A stretch of 7,741 nucleotides of DNA from contig CALCMV010000296.1 in the NCBI GenBank assembly GCA_937967535.1, positions 1 through 7,741 of the forward strand, written 5' to 3'. Made by a program: the position numbers and the translations under genes. Below are positions 1 to 6,822 of this stretch, piece after piece. The stretch's first letter is position 1; the number at the start of each line of letters is the position of its first letter. This DNA comes from an uncultured Saprospiraceae bacterium (GTDB lineage Bacteria > Bacteroidota > Bacteroidia > Chitinophagales > Saprospiraceae). The notes beneath the pieces are model-generated. The model worked only from the letters and a program-made list of their open reading frames with translations. It was not told the DNA's origin and made no database searches.

Positions 1-1630
1 CTCCTGTCGGGTAAGTAATTCGTTTGAGCGTTCCATAGGTCATTTCCAATTCTCGACTTTCTTTGTCAATTCTCTCCGTTGGTAAAATGTAATTATTATT
101 GTATTCAATAGCTCTATCCATACCATTTTCATCAGGAAATACTTCTTCAATGGCAGGGATACTTAGTACATTAGGACCTTTATCATTTTGATGCTGCCCA
201 TTATAAAAACCCCAGTGGTCTATCGCTTTAGACATACGGTTGGGAAGAAAATCATTATCTCCTGCTTTACCATGATAGTCAAAGGTATAAGGGGGAATTA
301 TTATTGTTGCAGGATCAGCACAATCTCTTTCTTGTAATTCAAGTAATCGTAATCGCTTATCCTTACTATCTATCTTAGTATTATCAGAGGCATCATCTAT
401 AAAATAATCATAAGTAAAATCAAACTGTTTACAATAAGTACCTTCTGAATATTGAATATTATCCAATCGATATGCTCCTAATACAGTAGTGGGTAAACCC
501 CAACAACAGGTTTCAGTATCACCTTCTAAATCCTCCCGAAGTGTATTAGCATTAAAAGTGATTGTTTGAGTATTGGAACTGTTCGTAATACTGGCTAAAC
601 GAACCGTCCAAATATCCATTATGTTTTCGTCTTGTGGGAGACTTCCGAACCCTGGGTAATCTGGCATGATTGGGGAATCTGGAAACGGTGAGGTGATGGG
701 GGCAAAATCTACTTTTGGGTAGATTTCGTTAGTCCATAAGCATTGCACATATGTCTTACTAGCTGGTATTCGATAGGAGTATTTTTCTGGTACATACGAA
801 AGTGTAATGGAATGTTCTGCATCGGCAGATTCTATTTTTCTAAGATACCAACTCGTAGCGTAAGGAATACCTGTTGTTGAACCTCCGGTGTGGGGAAGGT
901 GTAAAGCAGTTGCAGGACTTGTTCCGTCTATATACCCAAAGGTATATTGTGTTCCATCAGGCGTAGTAATACGAAAATGATAATCCCCATAATACCCGCC
1001 TTGATTGCCAGTTAATCGCTCTACCTTCAAGTCTTGTTTAGGAATCAGAACGACATCACCGACACCGCCGGCGTCATCGTCTGGTTTTATCCAAAACTTC
1101 CCGGAGTAGCTACTAAAATTAAAAGAGAAAATGTCTGGTTCAGAATCAACCGATCCTGCTGCTGCGCCACAAATATCGCCAAAACAATAAGTACCCAATC
1201 CAGGAACAGTGGCTTGCCCCCCATTACTAAGGTCTAGAGTGCTTCCCTCATTCCAGTAACCTTGTGCTACTTGGTCACCTTCGTCAGGCTTACCCATTAC
1301 TGTACGAGTGATTACTCCACCGGCATTTAGCGACCATCCTAAGCCTACCCATGAGGCGACTTCAGAAACCCGAACACCCGTTGCATGATAGTTCAATGAA
1401 ATTGGCAATTGCAGACTTCCCTGCTCCACAGTAGCGATAGGTATGGAAATATTCGGCACACCCGTATAATAGCTGACAGGTACATCGGTATATTTCCCAA
1501 GACTTATCGCATTAGCATCCGGTAGTGCTACATTATCAATGAGTTTATTAATGGGTTGAGCAATGGAAATAGTGGAAAATGATAGAATACAGAAAAGGGT
1601 GTAGATACTCCAATGAGAATAGGATTTCAT
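1..1630 (-). CDS. Large secreted RHS/YD-repeat-type protein, N-terminal 543 residues (partial, C-terminus off the left edge)
   Basis: I translated the minus strand from the ATG at 1630 and it stays open to the window edge, giving 543 codons without a stop. An in-frame TAA lies upstream at 1664-1666, and this ATG begins a clear signal peptide (hydrophobic residues about 9-24, probable cleavage near SIAQP), so the start is well supported. Residues about 44-115 carry the block that opens giant Bacteroidota RHS-associated proteins: YYTGVPNISIPI, then SLQLPISLNYHATGVRVSEV, then WVGLGWSLNAGGVITR. Further family-typical pieces are DIFSFNFSSYSGKFW (~166-180), SWYLRKIESAD (~260-270), KRLRLLELQER (~425-435), LPNRMSKAIDHWGFYNG (~462-478) and GTLKRITYPTG (~533-543). 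In this family the repeats and a variable C-terminal domain follow, sometimes a toxin; both lie outside the window. The protein is exported and probably surface-associated. It lies beyond the terminator of the transporter unit, so a shared role is not implied. Family assignment is from remembered motifs. Confidence 0.87.
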   Translation of the reverse strand, partial: MKSYSHWSIYTLFCILSFSTISIAQPINKLIDNVALPDANAISLGKYTDVPVSYYTGVPNISIPIATVEQGSLQLPISLNYHATGVRVSEVASWVGLGWSLNAGGVITRTVMGKPDEGDQVAQGYWNEGSTLDLSNGGQATVPGLGTYCFGDICGAAAGSVDSEPDIFSFNFSSYSGKFWIKPDDDAGGVGDVVLIPKQDLKVERLTGNQGGYYGDYHFRITTPDGTQYTFGYIDGTSPATALHLPHTGGSTTGIPYATSWYLRKIESADAEHSITLSYVPEKYSYRIPASKTYVQCLWTNEIYPKVDFAPITSPFPDSPIMPDYPGFGSLPQDENIMDIWTVRLASITNSSNTQTITFNANTLREDLEGDTETCCWGLPTTVLGAYRLDNIQYSEGTYCKQFDFTYDYFIDDASDNTKIDSKDKRLRLLELQERDCADPATIIIPPYTFDYHGKAGDNDFLPNRMSKAIDHWGFYNGQHQNDKGPNVLSIPAIEEVFPDENGMDRAIEYNNNYILPTERIDKESRELEMTYGTLKRITYPTG

Positions 1631-1726
1631 AGTTATTTTGATTTTAGTGTTATATGAAATTATTTAAGTTGTCGTAAAAATAATAATTTAAATTAAATAT
1701 CTGATATAATTGAGTCAATTTCTTAC
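1631..1726 (-). other. AT-rich leader of the RHS-like gene
   Basis: This stretch separates the terminator of the transporter unit from the RHS-like start codon and should hold that gene's own promoter. I do not find a clean TAnnTTTG -7 box reading left. The best hint is a TTG followed 16 nt later by TATTTAAT, which is weak. Two small symmetric sequences are visible: TAATTTAAATTA (1684-1695) and AATTGA-G-TCAATT (1708-1720). Both are AT-rich and could be chance. No Shine-Dalgarno sequence precedes the ATG. Confidence 0.35.
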
Positions 1727-1768
1727 AAAAAAAAATCCCGAATTTTTGAAAACTCAAAAATTCGGGAT
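1727..1768 (-). terminator. Rho-independent terminator of the SusC/SusD unit
   Basis: A perfect 15-bp inverted repeat pairs 1735-1749 (ATCCCGAATTTTTGA) with 1754-1768 around a four-base loop. Read on the minus strand, the second arm runs into a tract of about nine T (A at 1727-1735 on the plus strand), the form of an intrinsic terminator. It lies 36 bp after the SusD-like stop codon, so it ends that transcript. On the plus strand the stem is not followed by a comparable T tract, so it is mainly one-directional. Confidence 0.92.
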
Positions 1769-1804
1769 GATTTATATCCTGTTTTATGCTCTTAGGTATA
1801 TTGA

Positions 1805-3358
1805 TTAATACCCCGGATTTTGCTTCAAATTTGGATTAGATGCCAAAGATGTCGCAGGAATCGGGAATAATAGTCGCTCACTACCCGAACCCGGCTTCTC
1901 TTGCCATGCGTCCAAGAATTTACCAAAACGAATCAGGTCTGTACGACGGTGTCCTTCCCAGTACAATTCACGACCACGCTCTGCCAGCATTTCATCAGCA
2001 CCGATAGCACCTAATGCAGAAGCACCACGAGCAGTACGCAAGGTATTGACCATATCCAATGCAGTCGCATTATCGCCATTACGCATAGCGGCTTCTGCTT
2101 TCATCAACCATACATCACCATAACGGTAGAATACGTAATCATTATCTACGTTATCACCATTATTATAGTCAATAGGATATTTGACCACACGAATACCTGT
2201 GACTTCGAGATTACTACCTGATTCTTGAATGGCTACTTCCGGGATAAAAGCTAAAGGATTCCCATTTCTATCTTGCAAATCAGATATTATAAGATTCCCA
2301 TTTGCATCTGTCTCAAATTGTCCATCACCATCTGTATCCATGGGTCCTACTTGCTGACCCACTAAAAAACCGGCATTGATACCTGATACTTCGGTCATGC
2401 CTTCATAATCAGCACCTCGACGCATATCGCTTTCTTCAAAGGTATCATAGAAATTACTCAAAGTTGTAAATCCATTCCAACCAGACGGATGTTGGTTGTA
2501 GTGCAATGTGCAGAACCAACGAGAGCGAACATTACCCGAGTTTGTACCACCTTCATTCAGACCTGTAAAGATATTCTCCGTAGAGATTTGGTCATTATTT
2601 GGTGCGAAATTGTCAAAGTAATTTTCGGCAACGGTGTATTTGCCGCTATTGATAAGGTCGTCGGCAAGCGCAATGACTCGATTCATATCTGCCGGGTCAA
2701 ATGAAGGGTCTGTTCTGTTGATGTAAGCACCTTTATTCAGGTGGGCTTTCATCATCAATACTTTAGCCGCATCTTTATTGGCTCTGTGAGCAGGTCCGTC
2801 AGGTAAAGTACCCATGATGTCATTGCACTCATCAATGACAAACTGAACGACTTCTGCCGGTTGCAATACTTGGGCATCTGCCAACAAGTCGCTTCCTGCT
2901 TCGCGGAAAGGTACTTGTCCCCATCCGTCTACTACAGAAAGCATGACGAAAGCTCTCAAGAAACGGGCTTCGGCAGCTTGCTCAGGAGAAGGCTCGAATT
3001 GTAATATATTGGTCGTATTAAATACAACTTGTAATAATTCAGAGAACGTATTACTTAAAAAGAGATGCGTAGGACTCCAAGTATGGTTGTGGAGTGAACG
3101 CCAGATACCGTTGTCATCCCAGTCCGGTCCGCGAGTAGGTCCCATGGCGGCATCTCCGGTATGCTCTTGGGCTGCCCAGAAACGAGATTGGTCTTGATAA
3201 GGTAATCTCAAACCTTCATACGCAGCGTTCAACAGGGAAGATACTTCCACCAATTCGCCTGCTACGTCACCGGTAATATCCTCGCGAATTTCCTCTTCCA
3301 GATTGGTGCAAGAGAAAACGAAGATTGCAAGTGTGAATAAAAACAAATATTTTTTCAT
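1805..3358 (-). CDS. SusD/RagB-family surface lipoprotein, nutrient-binding partner of the adjacent SusC-like transporter
   Basis: This 517-residue protein is the extracellular lid and ligand-binding subunit of a SusCD importer. The N-terminus is a lipoprotein signal peptide with lipobox V-F-S-C (Cys17 lipidated). The following acidic TNLEEE resembles the Bacteroidota signal for flipping lipoproteins to the cell surface. Family landmarks appear in order: LLNAAYEGLR (~42-51); AEARFLRAFVMLSVVDGWGQVPF (~129-151), the SusD-like N-terminal helical region; and DYVFYRYGDVWLMKAEAAMRNGD (~407-429). These are followed by ALDMVNTLRTARGA (~433-446), MLAERGRELYWEGHRRTDLIRFGKF (~457-481) and the closing LLFPIPATSLASNPNLKQNPGY. 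Length is normal. A DTDGDG loop at ~341-346 may bind calcium. An in-frame stop just upstream (3374-3376) fixes the start region; the leader is A-rich with no Shine-Dalgarno. It lies 237 bp after the transporter gene with no promoter seen between, so it is probably co-transcribed. The bound substrate is unknown. Confidence 0.97.
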   Translation of the reverse strand: MKKYLFLFTLAIFVFSCTNLEEEIREDITGDVAGELVEVSSLLNAAYEGLRLPYQDQSRFWAAQEHTGDAAMGPTRGPDWDDNGIWRSLHNHTWSPTHLFLSNTFSELLQVVFNTTNILQFEPSPEQAAEARFLRAFVMLSVVDGWGQVPFREAGSDLLADAQVLQPAEVVQFVIDECNDIMGTLPDGPAHRANKDAAKVLMMKAHLNKGAYINRTDPSFDPADMNRVIALADDLINSGKYTVAENYFDNFAPNNDQISTENIFTGLNEGGTNSGNVRSRWFCTLHYNQHPSGWNGFTTLSNFYDTFEESDMRRGADYEGMTEVSGINAGFLVGQQVGPMDTDGDGQFETDANGNLIISDLQDRNGNPLAFIPEVAIQESGSNLEVTGIRVVKYPIDYNNGDNVDNDYVFYRYGDVWLMKAEAAMRNGDNATALDMVNTLRTARGASALGAIGADEMLAERGRELYWEGHRRTDLIRFGKFLDAWQEKPGSGSERLLFPIPATSLASNPNLKQNPGY

Positions 3359-3374
3359 TATTAAAATATTTTTT

Positions 3375-3407
3375 TAGTCCATAGTTGATGGTTGATAGTC
3401 CATAGTT
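3375..3407. repeat. Direct repeat, two 12-bp copies of TAGTCCATAGTT
   Basis: TAGTCCATAGTT occurs at 3375-3386 and again at 3396-3407, separated by GATGGTTGA. The middle also reads as two near-identical GTTGATG/GTTGATA units, so the whole 33 bp is built from short CCATAGT and GTTGAT words. I recall similar CCATAGT / CAACCATCAACT strings scattered between genes in many Bacteroidota genomes, but cannot verify that here. It lies just upstream of the SusD-like start. Confidence 0.75.
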
Positions 3408-3449
3408 TTAAATGTGATTTTATTTTCCATGAAAAATAGCCCCATCAAC

Positions 3450-3465
3450 TTGCGATTTATCGCAA
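3450..3465 (-). promoter_or_regulatory. Perfect hairpin/palindrome in the susC-susD spacer
   Basis: TTGCGAT and ATCGCAA form perfect 7-bp arms around two T; as RNA this is a 6-bp stem with a four-base loop. It is the most GC-rich spot in an otherwise AT-rich spacer. No T tract follows directly on the minus strand, so it is not a standard terminator. It could stabilise the 3' end of the transporter message after processing, or be a protein-binding site. The role is inferred only. Confidence 0.5.
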
Positions 3466-3595
3466 ATGGATTATTTAATGTTCTAATTTATTTTAATGTT
3501 TTCGCCGAACACATTATTATTTAGAAATAATTTCAATATCATTTTGTTTACAATATTCTTAAAAATATTATAAAAATGCTGTAAAACGGACGACA

Positions 3596-6580
3596 TTAAA
3601 ATGATGCATTCAAACTTAATACAAAGGTTCTTGCAGTAGGGAATGGAATGTATTCGATACCGGAAGAAGGAATACCATTACGTAAGTTGACGGTATTGAC
3701 CTCAGGGTCGAACCCTGTGTATTCAGTAAGGATAAATAAGTTTTGTCCGGTCAAAGAAACACCGATACCTTTTAATGGTCCGACATCCCCAACATTATAA
3801 CCAATAGTTGCATTGGATAGTTTAGTAAATGAACCGTTCTCAATATAACGGGAAGATGCAGCGATTGGGTTGGCTGTACTTTCTTGTACGCTACCACCGA
3901 GTAGGTTAGCATCAATATTTCTGTTACCTAAGTTACCAATAGGAATGACGGACATCTGAGTATTATTGAACAATTGGTGTCCATAAGCACCATTAAAGTT
4001 TAAGGCGGCAAAGAAACCGTTTGTATTAAGATTCAAAGTGAGACCTCCAATAACATCAGCGTTAGGATCACCAAAAGTTTCTTCTAATGCACCATCGTTT
4101 GAAAATACACTCGTACCGGTATCGTCCAAGCCTTCAAAGTTACGTGTTTGATAAGTATTCAGTGGCAAACCATTAGCCATCACCTGAACGGTAGCACCGG
4201 AAGAACCTTGACCGAATAATTGACCAACGAATAAGTCTGCACCTTGGTAGTTGCGAAATTCGTTATCTAAAAAGGTAACGTTAGCACCTATGCTCAATTG
4301 CAAATTATCTTTGTTTAAGACATAACCGGTCAAACCTAATTCTACACCGCTATTAACTACTTCGCCCTCAATATTTTGCCATGCGCGAATAGCAGGACCC
4401 GGCTCGGATACGAATGGGTCAAGCAATAGGTCATCGGTCACTCTGTTGAAGTACTCAATAGTACCCGTTAAGGCATAATCGAATAAGCCAAAGTCAAGCC
4501 CTACATTAAAGGTAGTAGAAGCCTCCCATCTCAAGTTAGGATTGGCAACATTCAATTGTTGAACAGCACCATTAGGTAATAAACCAAATCGTTCTCCTGA
4601 TGCTCCCGACGGGAATGCTTGATTACCTGTTTGTCCCCAACCTATTCTTATAGCTAGGTTATCAAACGGACCATTTTCTAAAAACCCTTCGTTATGCAAA
4701 TTCCAACGGGCAGCTACCGACGGGAAAACACCGTATTTGTTGTTTTCACCAAATTTGGTAGAACCATCAGCACGTATTGTACCCGTTAATAGATATTTAT
4801 CTGCAATATTCAAATTCGCACGACCAAAGAAAGATTGTAATTCACTGATTGGGTCAGCAAATGAAAATATGGTACGATTACCATTAGCACCATTTTCTAT
4901 TGCATTTGAGTTGGTAAAGTCAATAATCGAAAAACCTCTACCTGACATATCACTACCAGTGTAATCAAATTTTTGATATTCATAACCGACCAATAAATCT
5001 AAACCAAAATTGGAGGTCAATTGCTCATTATAATTCAAAGTGTGCATGTGCAGTTGATTAGATAAAGTAGTTTCTGCACGACCAGCCCAACCTTCATTTT
5101 CGATACCTTCTAAGTTTATATCTCCTGAAATTTCACCAATTCCTTTACCAACACCATGATTGATACCAAAACGATAACGGTATTGTAAATTGTCCGTAAT
5201 ATTGATGTAAGGAGATATGCTACCTAATAAAGTAGTTGTGTTTGCAATTTCTCTATACGCATCTAAATAGTGTAATGGATTGATAGTTGTCGCACCTACC
5301 GTTGCATTTGTACTATTATTGGTGGCTGTTGTAAAATCACCATTTGACATCAATGGAATGGTTGGATTCCACTGTAAAGCCTGACCAATTAAGTTACCTC
5401 TAAAACCTGCGTTTGAACCAACAGGCACAATGTTTTCCGTTGAGTGAGAAGCGATGACCAATACATCCATTCCTACAAGGTCGTCAAGGAATTTATAGCT
5501 TGAATTTAAAGTAGCATTATATCGTTTAAGATTTGATTCTTTGATAATACCATCTTGGTCGTGCAAACCTAATGATACACGATAATTTCCATTTCCTGAA
5601 CCACCACCGATAGATAGTCCGTAGCGTTGCGTAAGTCCTGTTTGAAGTATTTCATCAAAAGCATCTACATTAGCTCCGCCATCTCCTGTACCACCACTCA
5701 ATCCATATTGGTCTAATGCAGCACGGTATTCATCACCATCAAGTACATCATATTTTTTCAAGATATTACTGGCACCTACACTGGCATTAAAATCAACATA
5801 TGGCTCCCCCGAGCGTCCTTTTTTAGTTGTTACGATTACGACACCATTGGCACCACGAGAACCATAAATAGCCGCTGAAGAGGCATCTTTGAGTACGGAA
5901 ATAGACTCAATATCACCGGGATTCAAGAAATTTAATGGGTTTGAAGTCGGAATATCGCCCGTGTCACCGGGAGCACCGGGTAAACTCGCTCTTGCTGAAC
6001 GCCCATCTAATGGTACGCCATCAATCACAAATAATGGATCAGCACCGGCACGTATAGAGTTGTTACCCCGAATCTTGATAGTTGCCTGACCACCCGGTTG
6101 TCCACTATTATTAATAACGTTGACCCCTGCCAATCGTCCTTGTATCAACTGGTCGGCAGCAACTACGATACCCTTGTTAAAATCTTTCGATTCTATTGCT
6201 GCAACGGCACCCGTCAGGTCACCACGTTTGGCGGCTCCATATCCTACAACGACGACTTCGTCCAGCAGTTCACCTTCTGCCATCGTGAAGCTAAGGTTGT
6301 TGCCGCTGCCAAGTGCGAGCGTTTGGTCAGAGAAGCCCGTATAGGATACTACCAAAGCTGTACCTCCTTCCGGGACTTTCAATGTATAATTTCCATCAAT
6401 ATCGGTAGTCGTACCGATAGTCGTTCCTTCCACATATACATTGGCGAAGGGCAAGGGGCTTCCATTTTCATCCGTCACCGTACCGGAAATAGTACGTTGA
6501 CCAAACGCTACACTACTCAAGCCGACAAGGGCAAAGAGCAGCAGGAAGCGTTTTAATAAAGTAAATTTTTTCACTTTCAT
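3596..6580 (-). CDS. SusC/RagA-family TonB-dependent outer-membrane transporter
   Basis: This 994-residue protein is an outer-membrane barrel that imports a bound nutrient, usually an oligosaccharide, using TonB energy. Residues 1-28 are a signal peptide (KKFTLLKRF, hydrophobic core, AFGQ). Residues ~29-105 form the carboxypeptidase-D-regulatory-like beta-sandwich typical of SusC (ISGTVTDENGSPLPFANV ... GTTTDIDGNYTL). DEVVVVGYG (~107-115) is the usual TonB-box/linker signature. The plug follows (~116-255) with GRLAGVNV, IKIRGNNSI, DPLFVIDGVPLDG, IESISVLKDASSAAIYG and SRGANGVVIVTTKKG. Residues ~256-994 are the 22-strand barrel, ending in the aromatic-terminated strand FVLSLNASF expected for barrel assembly. 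There is no STN domain, so no sign of direct anti-sigma signalling. An in-frame TAA at 6587-6589, seven bases before the ATG, makes this the only sensible start. Length is normal and the frame is intact. The SusD-like partner follows on the same strand. Substrate cannot be told from sequence. Confidence 0.97.
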   Translation of the reverse strand: MKVKKFTLLKRFLLLFALVGLSSVAFGQRTISGTVTDENGSPLPFANVYVEGTTIGTTTDIDGNYTLKVPEGGTALVVSYTGFSDQTLALGSGNNLSFTMAEGELLDEVVVVGYGAAKRGDLTGAVAAIESKDFNKGIVVAADQLIQGRLAGVNVINNSGQPGGQATIKIRGNNSIRAGADPLFVIDGVPLDGRSARASLPGAPGDTGDIPTSNPLNFLNPGDIESISVLKDASSAAIYGSRGANGVVIVTTKKGRSGEPYVDFNASVGASNILKKYDVLDGDEYRAALDQYGLSGGTGDGGANVDAFDEILQTGLTQRYGLSIGGGSGNGNYRVSLGLHDQDGIIKESNLKRYNATLNSSYKFLDDLVGMDVLVIASHSTENIVPVGSNAGFRGNLIGQALQWNPTIPLMSNGDFTTATNNSTNATVGATTINPLHYLDAYREIANTTTLLGSISPYINITDNLQYRYRFGINHGVGKGIGEISGDINLEGIENEGWAGRAETTLSNQLHMHTLNYNEQLTSNFGLDLLVGYEYQKFDYTGSDMSGRGFSIIDFTNSNAIENGANGNRTIFSFADPISELQSFFGRANLNIADKYLLTGTIRADGSTKFGENNKYGVFPSVAARWNLHNEGFLENGPFDNLAIRIGWGQTGNQAFPSGASGERFGLLPNGAVQQLNVANPNLRWEASTTFNVGLDFGLFDYALTGTIEYFNRVTDDLLLDPFVSEPGPAIRAWQNIEGEVVNSGVELGLTGYVLNKDNLQLSIGANVTFLDNEFRNYQGADLFVGQLFGQGSSGATVQVMANGLPLNTYQTRNFEGLDDTGTSVFSNDGALEETFGDPNADVIGGLTLNLNTNGFFAALNFNGAYGHQLFNNTQMSVIPIGNLGNRNIDANLLGGSVQESTANPIAASSRYIENGSFTKLSNATIGYNVGDVGPLKGIGVSLTGQNLFILTEYTGFDPEVNTVNLRNGIPSSGIEYIPFPTARTFVLSLNASF

Positions 6581-6719
6581 ACGTTTTTAGTAATTTGTTG
6601 ATTCAATTTTCAAAACTGTTCTTAAACAGGGAATCACATCTCTTTTAGTTTTATAAGCACACGAAATTATACATTTTACTTAACAATCCCATAACATTTA
6701 ATTTTTTTTTGCACAGATA
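6581..6719 (-). promoter_or_regulatory. Long 5' leader of the SusC-like transcript (inferred)
   Basis: If transcription starts just downstream of the -7 box at 6723-6730, the message has an untranslated leader of roughly 135-140 nt. Near its 5' end is a run of nine A on the transcript strand (T at 6702-6710). A small hairpin CTGTT-TAAG-AACAG (6616-6629), followed by TTTTG, is too weak to call a terminator. No Shine-Dalgarno precedes the ATG; the start region is A-rich. The leader length is a prediction only. Confidence 0.4.
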
Positions 6720-6722
6720 TTC

Positions 6723-6751
6723 CAAATTTAACATACACTTTTGCTGCACAA
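6723..6751 (-). promoter_or_regulatory. Predicted promoter of the SusC/SusD unit
   Basis: Read on the minus strand, 6730-6723 is TAAATTTG, an exact match to the Bacteroidota -7 consensus TAnnTTTG. A TTG (6751-6749) lies 18 nt upstream, where the -33 element is expected. This is the only such box I found in the control region reading left. The -33 triplet is inside the outer arm of the 30-bp dyad at 6749-6778, so a protein bound there would contact or block it. Confidence 0.65.
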
Positions 6752-6778
6752 TCTTAGTGCTAATTAGCTAAAAGATTG
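6749..6778. promoter_or_regulatory. 30-bp interrupted dyad, candidate operator at the SusC promoter
   Basis: The outer arms CAATCTT (6749-6755) and AAGATTG (6772-6778) are perfect inverted repeats. They share the same centre as an inner perfect 10-bp palindrome GCTAATTAGC (6759-6768), with 3 unpaired bases on each side. In total 24 of 30 positions obey the symmetry. Its left arm contains the predicted -33 triplet of the transporter promoter. The sequence differs from the 18-bp palindrome beside the regulator gene, so it may bind a different protein or be a second, diverged site. Function is inferred. Confidence 0.5.
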
Positions 6779-6791
6779 AAAATCAGGGTGT

Positions 6792-6822
6792 TTTGTTTAA
6801 ACGTTTAAACACATTATATTTG
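6792..6822 (+). promoter_or_regulatory. Predicted promoter of the LacI-family gene
   Basis: TATATTTG (6815-6822) matches the Bacteroidota -7 consensus TAnnTTTG, and TTTG (6792-6795) is a -33 element 19 nt upstream. The start codon at 6845 would then lie about 15-20 nt from the transcription start, a short leader. The space between the two elements is almost filled by the palindrome at 6794-6811. Confidence 0.72.
6794..6811. promoter_or_regulatory. Perfect 18-bp palindrome, probable LacI-family operator
   Basis: TGTTTAAACGTTTAAACA is identical to its own reverse complement and has CG at the centre. LacI-family operators are palindromes of about this size whose central CpG is opened by the hinge-helix leucine. 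The site lies between the -33 and -7 elements of the adjacent LacI-family gene, an ideal place for autorepression. Its centre is about 80 bp upstream of the predicted SusC transcription start, too far for simple blocking of that promoter. Binding by this particular regulator is inferred from position and form. Confidence 0.72.

Larger units (their letters stand above)
3359..3595 (-). other. Structured spacer between the SusC-like and SusD-like genes
   Basis: This 237-bp spacer is long for a susC-susD pair, where the genes are often closely spaced. No TAnnTTTG box reading left was found, and no hairpin followed by a T tract, so read-through transcription is expected. It contains a direct repeat (3375-3407), a 16-bp hairpin (3450-3465) and a 9-bp inverted repeat pairing AGTTGATGG (3383-3391) with CCATCAACT (3442-3450). 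The remainder is AT-rich sequence without an open frame of note. It may set the SusC:SusD ratio through RNA structure or processing; this is inference. Confidence 0.5.

Noticed and set aside
1034..1237. 67-codon open frame on the plus strand
   Set aside because: It is fully opposite the RHS-like coding region, which has continuous family-typical sequence through here.
1684..1720. AT-rich palindromes TAATTTAAATTA and AATTGA-G-TCAATT before the RHS-like gene, considered as operators
   Set aside because: They are short, almost purely A/T and not tied to a recognisable promoter; chance is the simpler explanation.
6098..6556. 152-codon open frame on the plus strand opposite the start of the transporter gene
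   Set aside because: It lies wholly antisense to the conserved signal peptide, beta-sandwich and plug region of the SusC-like protein. Its translation shows no recognisable domain, so it is a shadow of that gene.
6571..6590. Half-match to the LacI-type palindrome (AAAAACGT) just before the transporter ATG
   Set aside because: Only about 10 of 18 positions agree and there is no symmetry, so it is not supported as an operator.
6616..6629. Small hairpin CTGTT-TAAG-AACAG before TTTTG, considered as an attenuator
   Set aside because: Five base pairs with two G-C pairs and only four T afterwards are too weak for termination, and no alternative fold was evident.
6651..6697. Two tiny open frames in the transporter leader, MLWDC (6697-6680) and MYNFVCL (6674-6651), considered as leader peptides
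   Set aside because: Neither has a ribosome-binding site or a regulatory codon pattern, and frames this short are expected by chance in AT-rich sequence.
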